Assembly (NCBI GenBank): GCA_902803275.1 | Contig: CADCPE010000005.1 | Coordinates: 1-12,111 of the forward strand | DNA length: 12,111 nucleotides | Origin: an uncultured Erysipelotrichaceae bacterium | GTDB taxonomy: Bacteria; Bacillota_I; Bacilli_A; Erysipelotrichales; Erysipelotrichaceae | Reading direction: 5' to 3' | Part shown: positions 7,901 through 12,111 of the stretch, piece by piece | How the letters are laid out: each line of letters begins with the position of its first letter | Position numbering within the stretch: position 1 is the first letter of the stretch | Program-made: the position numbers and the translations under genes | Notes under the pieces: model-generated | The model's database searches: none | What the model saw: the letters and a program-made list of their open reading frames with translations, nothing else | What the model was told of the DNA's origin: nothing

Positions 7901-9175
7901 GGCAGTAAGCATGGCGATCCGATAAACGCCGTTACTGTTGATGGAACAACCGCCAGGATCAGATACGGAACAAAAGAAGGTGAGTATAACCTGAATAATG
8001 CGCCAAAGATCACCAAGGTCAATGAGACGATGATCGTCTACTATAAAGTTACAGCCGCAAATCATAATGATGTGACAGGTTCATATCATCTGACGATCAG
8101 CAAGGCTGAACCTGTCTACACAGCTCCGCAGGCAATCGAAGGTTTGATCTATGACGGATCCAACCAGCCTCTTATTGCCGAAGGAAGCACAACCGATGGT
8201 ACGATGCTGTATAAGGTCGTAAGCCAGGAAGGTGAAGGTGCCTATAACATCAATGTTCCGACTGGAATGGATCCGGGCGATTATGAAGTATGGTACTACT
8301 GTGCCGGTGATGAGAATCATTCAGACAGCGAACCGGAGCACTTCACCGTGAGAATTTATTCAACTCAGGAGGAAGCCGATCAGCCGCAGCATGGGCAGAT
8401 GTTTGGAAGCGCCATGTCTGTACAGAACGTTCCGGAAATCGATGCAGATAATCTTTCTGATGGCCTGAATGATCAGGATCCAAAGATCGATGATACAGGA
8501 AGCAATGTGGAAGGCGATAATCCTGAAATCAAAGATGAAGTTCAGGGCAGAGAGATAAACCCTGGAAATACAGATGATCCGGAAGAAGAGATCAGTGAAG
8601 ATGAGATCGAAAAACTCATCATTGCCGAAAGACCTGAAAAAGCCAAGGTCGATCTTGATAATGTCCGCATCCTTTCTCAGTTCGATAAAGACGGAAACAG
8701 CGTCTCATATTTCAAGAGCGACGGAAACAGGATCACAATGGACAAGGATACTCCGGAAGGAACCTACATCGTCGAAGCGACCGTCAGGATCGTCTGGACC
8801 GTCGATAAGGACGGCAACACCAAGATGGTGATCCTTGATGCGGAAACCAATAAGGAAATACAGATGCCTGATACATCTTCTCAGAACGAGGATGTTCCAC
8901 CTGTTGAAGAAAAGAAAGAAAATAAAGCTGAAGCTGCCGTCATCACCCCGGTAGAACCTATCGAAGATCTTCCGGGCATGCCGGAGTTTGTCGTACCTGA
9001 GACAAACAATGAAGTGACGGATGATGAAGACGAAGATGAAGATGAGGTTGTAAATGTTCAGAATGACGGCAATGTCTATGAAGATAATCATGATGACAAT
9101 GTCATCATCAGCGATCCTTCAGTCAGCGAAGAAAACAACGATTCCGAAACAGGCGCTGAAAACAGCAACGAATAA
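4901..9175 (+). CDS. Giant membrane-anchored surface protein with about 12 Ig/MBG-like modules and an acidic tail
   Basis: 1424 residues. The N-terminus has a basic start (MKKNLGR) and a hydrophobic helix at 8-27, read as an uncleaved signal anchor: the following LSRC lacks the small residue before Cys that a lipobox needs. A beta-rich N-terminal domain (about 38-137) is followed by tandem modules at 142-1154 with strands ending in patterns such as G.Y.V.Y...GD.NH.D. Such beta-sandwich repeats (MBG, YDG and bacterial Ig-like families) usually form stalks or adhesins. Residues 1155-1424 are low in complexity and rich in D/E/N, enclosing a small possibly folded part at about 1238-1320; DDEDEDEDE lies at 1374-1382. 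There is no LPXTG, no C-terminal helix and no cell-wall-binding repeat that I can see. No enzyme domain is recognised. ATG 4901 lacks a good ribosome binding site. It is a single-gene unit, divergent from the barnase operon. Adhesion or a structural role is inferred. Confidence 0.85.
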   Translation: MKKNLGRILPIILLALITVLVLTFTLSRCSEKEIALVVQENQDNLINVPVYDEAHSHTFYFRGPEEADGTVIYELVSAKDQDFNNVDYFSLVSDYETKVIVKAGTPAGLYTLTIRVYCLTENGKQIYRDITYIYKIDKASSEYILEPSAVEGLIYNGNMQQLMNGGSALHGTIMYKLDDGEWTDEIPSAREAGIYTVSYKLVGDDNYEDTKERSVMVTIGQATVAYRPGLSFKTGASLTSLLDYIRNNTHDGDKIVVESATSAYVEVIYNGEVQDNGYHCPSGVEMVGEDRGINAGTYIAIYTPMPNYCWPDGTRVPVTVTLVIKKKALPLPEVNDVLQYNGECQYANISNYDEDTMLIIGNRGKEVGTYTAVIVLKDKENYRWADDRTFDVVLNWHIFPRKVTVPEVSTVYVYKTTGTLHLPVIQYVKEKDFNYFDPDLMKIVSGDYGLLAGDYEVRVVLKDKENYVWNDEQGDCAYRDIPWTILRKTIGDKPQDVTVTYDGQVHGNEYGVREGADIDGAISGIKAGQYVSVYTPYSNYCWSDGTYDKVKVTLTIEKAAARITVAPEAFDDLVYNGHYLSLLRETGSSDAGVMMYKTDHEGEEGHYTYLPPIAAEAGDYRISYYANGDENHYQSEEAYLDVSIAKADPVITAKPGRVEVMYDGSSHALVTEGRSGHGHFEYRLENTDFSTQIPEAENAGTYYIYVRFVGDRNHKDMDTYTVISRILKDNDAQYVSRPEEKKVAYTGQPLPLAEPGIVDEEVGVILYSLDNENWSAEVPLAKEVGSYEVFYMIKGSSNYEDSPVESLTSQIVNAELQVAVDVKQEYVYQDDLMQGAPVIVSTVDGSEAEITYVYNDQYYDKENYPQFNEVKLDNRGRAVERVIFYTAEAANHNSVHGAYTIMIKKADPDLQIEGLQLTYTGESQKLVNASVKGGTIMYSESGILYHEVVPTRYDVGEYTVYYKVIGDDNHNDIDGVKPVTASIVSADLEVSALDQEYAYDGSKHGDPINAVTVDGTTARIRYGTKEGEYNLNNAPKITKVNETMIVYYKVTAANHNDVTGSYHLTISKAEPVYTAPQAIEGLIYDGSNQPLIAEGSTTDGTMLYKVVSQEGEGAYNINVPTGMDPGDYEVWYYCAGDENHSDSEPEHFTVRIYSTQEEADQPQHGQMFGSAMSVQNVPEIDADNLSDGLNDQDPKIDDTGSNVEGDNPEIKDEVQGREINPGNTDDPEEEISEDEIEKLIIAERPEKAKVDLDNVRILSQFDKDGNSVSYFKSDGNRITMDKDTPEGTYIVEATVRIVWTVDKDGNTKMVILDAETNKEIQMPDTSSQNEDVPPVEEKKENKAEAAVITPVEPIEDLPGMPEFVVPETNNEVTDDEDEDEDEVVNVQNDGNVYEDNHDDNVIISDPSVSEENNDSETGAENSNE
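5324..8362 (+). repeat. Tandem module array inside the surface protein (four types, order A-B-C-C-B-A-A-A-D-A-D-A)
   Basis: By eye the modules fall into four types, in residues of the protein. A type (x.YnG..q.L..GT.MYK..IP.A..G.Y.V.Y...GD.N): 142-219, 560-645, 647-724, 731-812, 906-985, 1070-1154. B type (G.YTP..NYCW.DGT...VTLTI): 223-325, 489-557. C type (VLKDKENY.W.D): 328-400, 403-486. D type (EY.YDG..HG.P...TVDG....HN.V.G.Y...I.KA): 813-904, 986-1069. The copies are clearly related as protein but differ at many bases, so they are old duplications rather than recent DNA repeats. Borders are approximate. Confidence 0.7.
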
Positions 9176-9199
9176 GCAGAGAGATCTGCTTATTTTTTT
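9171..9199 (+). terminator. Intrinsic terminator of the surface protein gene
   Basis: ATAAGCAGA (9172-9180) pairs perfectly with TCTGCTTAT (9185-9193) around a GAGA tetraloop, followed directly by a run of T to 9199. The TAA stop codon of the gene is inside the left arm. Confidence 0.9.
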
Positions 9200-9216
9200 G
9201 TTACCAATAGTAACAA
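9198..9216. promoter_or_regulatory. Perfect 7-base inverted repeat, possible operator
   Basis: TTGTTAC (9198-9204) and GTAACAA (9210-9216) are perfect inverted arms around CAATA. It follows the terminator and precedes the -10 boxes of the next operon by about 25 bases, a suitable place for a dimeric regulator. No regulator gene is in the window. It could also be a minor secondary hairpin. Confidence 0.4.
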
Positions 9217-9238
9217 TGCATAAAAGAAAAAAGAGAAA

Positions 9239-9253
9239 TATAATTGATATAAT
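9239..9253 (+). promoter_or_regulatory. Promoter region of the DUF4236-kinase-nucleotidyltransferase operon
   Basis: Two perfect TATAAT boxes lie at 9239-9244 and 9248-9253. The second is preceded by TGA, giving an extended -10 (TGATATAAT), which can work without a clear -35; none is visible. AAGGTG at 9263-9268 then serves ATG 9275. Confidence 0.5.
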
Positions 9254-9274
9254 TTTCTATGGAAGGTGAAACAC

Positions 9275-10444
9275 ATGGGAATAAGGTTTTCTAAATCAAT
9301 CAAAATAAACAATTTCTTGAAACTCAATTTTACAAAAAACGGCATCAGTGCCACAGTGGGAAAAAGAGGCGCTTCGGTCAACATCGGCGGAAGAGGTACC
9401 TATCTCAATCTTTCTCCGAACGCTTTGGGCATAAGCGGCACCGGACTTTCATACCGCCAGAAGATCGCCGGGGGCAGTTCTTCTTCAAAGAAAAAGCAGA
9501 AGGCAGTAAAGAAGCAGGAAACTGCGGTTACAAATACCACTTCTTCTCTCAAGAAAAAAGGCTATGAGGAGATCGAAAACAATTTCATCAATGAGAACGC
9601 ATATGCCGATGAGATCACTGAGACCGATGCAGTAGAAGAATACAGAAACAATCTGGAAGCTACGATCAATCTTCATAAATACACCGATAATGTCATGAGC
9701 AAGAAACAGTTTGCCAGATTTGTCGATGGTCTTGATGAAGGCATGAACAAAGAGATCTATAATCTGTCTATGCAGGGCGATGAAGATATCGTCGAAAGTC
9801 TCGTCAGCTCTTTCATGAACAACCTGACTCTGGCTTATGATGTCAGAGTCAATTATGAGCTTGAAGACAATGTGCTCTATGTCGACCTTGATCTGCCGGA
9901 GATTGAAGATCTTGAAACAAGCTATCCGACATATTCAAACGGCAAAGTCGTATACAGGAATAAAAAAGGCATTGAGCTCAAAGGCGAATATGCCCGCATG
10001 GTTTTGAGCCTCGGCGTCTTCTTGAGTGCCAACTACTTCAATCTGTCCTCATTTATTGATGAGATCGTCATGTCCGGATTTACGACCATCAGGGATAAAG
10101 ACGGTGAACTGGTCGATCAGTATCTCTATTCCGTCAGATACACCAGAGACATTTTTGAAAAAACCGATTTAAGCAAGCTTGATGATCTGTTCAGATTCGT
10201 CCTGAGCTTTACCAACAGGATCAATCTGTCAAAGACCTTTTCATTCAAAGCGATCAAGCCTTATGAGACAAAGATCGTCATCAAGACCAATTCACTGGTG
10301 GAAGAGGCTGCGCTCGGCCTTAAGGAATTCGGCTACAAGAAGGCCGAGATCGATGCGATACTGCCTAAACTGAGCGAGTATCATTATGAGACCAGCGGGG
10401 AATATCTGAAGCAGGCTCTGCGCCTGATAAAGGAATCGAAATGA
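9275..10444 (+). CDS. DUF4236 domain protein with RuvA-III-like C-terminus
   Basis: 389 residues, no signal peptide or membrane helix. Residues 1-61 are a DUF4236 domain: MGIRFSKSIKI start, LNFTKNGISATVGKRGASVN and GRGTYLN, ending in GISGTGLSYR. Its function is not known. A Ser/Lys-rich linker (about 66-83) and an acidic, partly helical stretch follow. The part at about 95-330, with DNVLYVDLDLPEIEDL near its middle, I do not recognise. The last 50 residues (SLVEEAALGLKEFGYKKAEI ... GEYLKQALRLIK) resemble the three-helix C-terminal domain of RuvA, which contacts the RuvB motor, but the resemblance is by eye. ATG 9275 is preferred over GTG 9266 because it gives the canonical MG.RF start and has AAGGTG 6 bases upstream. 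Its TGA overlaps the kinase ATG by 4 bases, so it is co-translated with sugar salvage genes, an unexpected partner. Confidence 0.82.
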   Translation: MGIRFSKSIKINNFLKLNFTKNGISATVGKRGASVNIGGRGTYLNLSPNALGISGTGLSYRQKIAGGSSSSKKKQKAVKKQETAVTNTTSSLKKKGYEEIENNFINENAYADEITETDAVEEYRNNLEATINLHKYTDNVMSKKQFARFVDGLDEGMNKEIYNLSMQGDEDIVESLVSSFMNNLTLAYDVRVNYELEDNVLYVDLDLPEIEDLETSYPTYSNGKVVYRNKKGIELKGEYARMVLSLGVFLSANYFNLSSFIDEIVMSGFTTIRDKDGELVDQYLYSVRYTRDIFEKTDLSKLDDLFRFVLSFTNRINLSKTFSFKAIKPYETKIVIKTNSLVEEAALGLKEFGYKKAEIDAILPKLSEYHYETSGEYLKQALRLIKESK

Positions 10445-11613
10445 ACGCATTAGTAAAATATCAGGAGATCTATCATAAAAAGCCCCAGTACAGTTCTTTC
10501 TGCCCGTATCGTATTTCACCTTTAGGTGCACATATCGATCACCAGAACGGCATCATAAACGGCCTGGCGATCGATAAAGGCATTGAAATCGTGTTTTCTC
10601 CTAAACTGAACGGCATCGTGGAACTGACATCCTTGAACTTTGATAAAAGAGCACAGTTTCATATCAACGGTATTCCGGAAGTAAAAGTCGGAGACTGGGC
10701 GGATCATTTAAGAGGTGCCGCAAAACAGCTGACAAACAGTTACAAGCTGAAAACAGGACTTTCGGCTGTGATCGAGGGAAGTCTGCCGATCGGCGGTCTT
10801 TCTTCATCAGCGTCGGTCATCATTGCGTTTTTAAGTGCATTGGCAAAAGTCAATGAAATAAAGCTTGAACCATGGGAAGTCATCAACATGGCAAAACTAG
10901 CCGAAAACGAGTATGTGGGAGTCAACTGCGGAAAGCTTGACCAGTCGTGCGAAGTCCTCTGCCGCAAGGATCATCTGCTTTATCTGGACTGTCTTGATGA
11001 TTCATATGAACTGATAAAGAAGAATGATCGGATGCCTGAATTCAAGATCGCGATCTTCTTTTCCGGTCTGCAGCGTTCTTTAAGCAATTCCAAATACAAT
11101 CTGCGTCAGGATGAATGCAAAGCCGCAGCTTATTCGCTTCTCGCCTACAGCAACAGCGAATACGGCAAATTCAAGGATACGAGACTTCGCGATGTCGATC
11201 CGAAGATCTATGAGGAATACCGTGACAGACTTCCGGAAAACTTCCGCAAGCGTGCCAATCATTTCTACAGTGAGATAAACAGGGCACGTCAGGGGGCAGA
11301 ATACTGGCGCCATGGCGATCTAGAAAATTACGGAAAACTGGTTTTTGAATCAGGGCTCAGCAGTATCAGAAACTATGAATGCGGCTGTCCTGAACTCATC
11401 AAACTGTATGACATCATGACCAAGACAGACGGCATCTACGGCGGCCGTTTCTCCGGTGCCGGTTTCAAAGGCTGCTGCATGGCCCTTATCGATCCGGATT
11501 ACGCTGAAAGCATTGAAGCCAAGGTTGGCGAAGAATATCTGAAAGCCTTCCCGCAACTGCAGGGAAAGTATTCGTTTCATATCTGTGAAAGTGCCGATGG
11601 AGTGAAACTATGA
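10441..11613 (+). CDS. Galactokinase-family GHMP sugar kinase with altered sugar-binding motif
   Basis: A 390-residue cytoplasmic kinase, expected to phosphorylate C1 of a free sugar with ATP. All three GHMP motifs are present: YRISPLGAHIDH (23-34) at the galactokinase-signature position, the ATP-binding loop GLSSSAS (119-125), and GGRFSGAGFKG (334-344). CGKLDQ (163-168) supplies the likely catalytic base D167, with R24 in the usual arginine position. The signature GEHTDY of true galactokinases reads GAHIDH. The lost Glu contacts the sugar's C6 hydroxyl in characterised galactokinases, so galactose is unlikely. A 6-carboxylate (galacturonate), a 6-deoxy sugar or a pentose such as L-arabinose fits better, and plant galacturonate kinases belong to this family. 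AAAGGA lies 6 bases before ATG 10441. It overlaps both neighbours by 4 bases (ATGA). The downstream nucleotidyltransferase would use its sugar-1-phosphate. Confidence 0.85.
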   Translation: MNALVKYQEIYHKKPQYSSFCPYRISPLGAHIDHQNGIINGLAIDKGIEIVFSPKLNGIVELTSLNFDKRAQFHINGIPEVKVGDWADHLRGAAKQLTNSYKLKTGLSAVIEGSLPIGGLSSSASVIIAFLSALAKVNEIKLEPWEVINMAKLAENEYVGVNCGKLDQSCEVLCRKDHLLYLDCLDDSYELIKKNDRMPEFKIAIFFSGLQRSLSNSKYNLRQDECKAAAYSLLAYSNSEYGKFKDTRLRDVDPKIYEEYRDRLPENFRKRANHFYSEINRARQGAEYWRHGDLENYGKLVFESGLSSIRNYECGCPELIKLYDIMTKTDGIYGGRFSGAGFKGCCMALIDPDYAESIEAKVGEEYLKAFPQLQGKYSFHICESADGVKL

Positions 11614-12111
11614 AGTGCATTATTGTAGCGGCCGGCTACGCGACTAGACTCTATCCTTTGACAGAAAACTTCCCTAAACCTTTACTGGAAGTAAAAGGGA
11701 AGCCGATCCTCGACTGGCTGATCCAGGACATTGAAGAAGATATCGAAGAATTTATCGTGGTGACCAACCACAAATTCTATGATCATTTTCTAAAATGGGC
11801 TCAAGGCAAGAAAGTGAGAGTTATCGATGACGGAACTTCCAGCAATGAGACAAGACTGGGAGCGGTGAGAGATATCGAGCTTGCCACGAAGGACGTTGAA
11901 TGCGACTGCCTGGTAATGGCGGGCGACAATCTTCTGGATTTTTCTTTGAAGGGTTTTGTGGATTATGCGCTTAGGAAGGATACTTCCTGTGTCATGTGCC
12001 ATGAGGAGAACAGCCTTAAAGCCGTGCAGAAGACAGCTGTCATCACGATCGATGAAAATGAGCTGATCACCTCGTATGAAGAAAAGCCTGCAGAGCCTAA
12101 AGGCAATCTGG
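11610..12111 (+). CDS. Sugar-1-phosphate nucleotidyltransferase, N-terminal part (cut by the window edge)
   Basis: The reading frame stays open to the right edge, giving 167 residues of what is usually a 240-300 residue enzyme. It joins a sugar-1-phosphate to an NTP, releasing pyrophosphate and giving an NDP-sugar. The nucleotide-binding signature is clear: AAGYATRLYPLTENFPKPLL (7-26), with R13 and K23 at the catalytic positions. AGDN (104-107) supplies the metal-binding Asp, and EEKP (157-160) is the usual sugar-site motif. The usual GxGTRL reads GYATRL, as in some members. Which nucleotide and which sugar cannot be read here. ATG 11610 overlaps the kinase stop by 4 bases (ATGA), so kinase and transferase are made together, as expected for consecutive steps. 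Confidence 0.88.
   Translation, partial: MKCIIVAAGYATRLYPLTENFPKPLLEVKGKPILDWLIQDIEEDIEEFIVVTNHKFYDHFLKWAQGKKVRVIDDGTSSNETRLGAVRDIELATKDVECDCLVMAGDNLLDFSLKGFVDYALRKDTSCVMCHEENSLKAVQKTAVITIDENELITSYEEKPAEPKGNL

Noticed and set aside
7721..8065. 114-codon open frame on the minus strand inside the surface protein gene
   Set aside because: It lies opposite repeat-rich coding sequence, has no recognisable protein features and no suitable start signals; it is a by-product of the codon pattern on the other strand.
5324..8362. DNA-level tandem repeat or recombination hot spot in the module array
   Set aside because: Module copies are similar as protein but differ at many bases, so they do not form long direct DNA repeats that would drive recent recombination.
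8705..9091. 128-codon open frame on the minus strand opposite the acidic tail
   Set aside because: Its Ile/Phe-rich composition is the complement of Asp/Glu/Asn codons; no ribosome binding site or family resemblance is seen.
1..12111. CRISPR arrays, tRNA genes, insertion sequences or phage genes
   Set aside because: No regularly spaced repeats, cloverleaf-like segments, transposase motifs or terminal inverted repeats were seen on either strand.

Overview
The window looks like a chromosomal stretch of a low- to mid-G+C Gram-positive bacterium (Bacillota). The protein sequences and short, tightly packed operons with AGGA/AAGGGG-type ribosome binding sites fit the Erysipelotrichia or a neighbouring class, but that placement is inference. 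No rRNA, tRNA, transposase, phage gene or CRISPR array is seen, and no gap between genes exceeds about 120 bases.

Region 1 (1-3317, + strand) holds the 3' part of a GNAT acetyltransferase gene broken by an in-frame TAA. It is followed by a SIS-domain sugar-phosphate-binding protein (UPF0309-like), a MATE-family exporter and an EamA/DMT-family transporter. The last three are joined by a 1-base and a 14-base overlap and look like one operon.

Region 2 (3331-4778, - strand) is a three-gene operon. It encodes a barnase-type ribonuclease with an N-terminal membrane anchor and every catalytic residue in place. Next is a double barstar-family inhibitor, joined to it by an ATGA overlap, and then a small acidic protein of unrecognised family that starts at TTG. 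A hairpin between this operon and region 1 probably ends transcription from both sides.

Region 3 (4901-9175, + strand), divergent from the ribonuclease operon, is one 1424-residue membrane-anchored surface protein. It is built from about twelve beta-sandwich (Ig/MBG-like) modules of four types plus a very acidic tail, has no LPXTG sorting signal, and ends in a clear intrinsic terminator.

Region 4 (9275 to the right edge, + strand) is an operon joined by two ATGA overlaps. It encodes a DUF4236 protein with a RuvA-III-like C-terminus, a galactokinase-family GHMP kinase whose sugar-binding motif is altered (GAHIDH instead of GEHTDY), and a sugar-1-phosphate nucleotidyltransferase cut by the window edge. 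Kinase plus nucleotidyltransferase is the standard arrangement for salvaging a free sugar to an NDP-sugar. The altered pocket suggests that the sugar is not galactose.

The parts most worth following up are the anchored barnase with its double barstar and unknown third partner, beside a large surface protein, and the sugar-salvage pair with an unassigned substrate.
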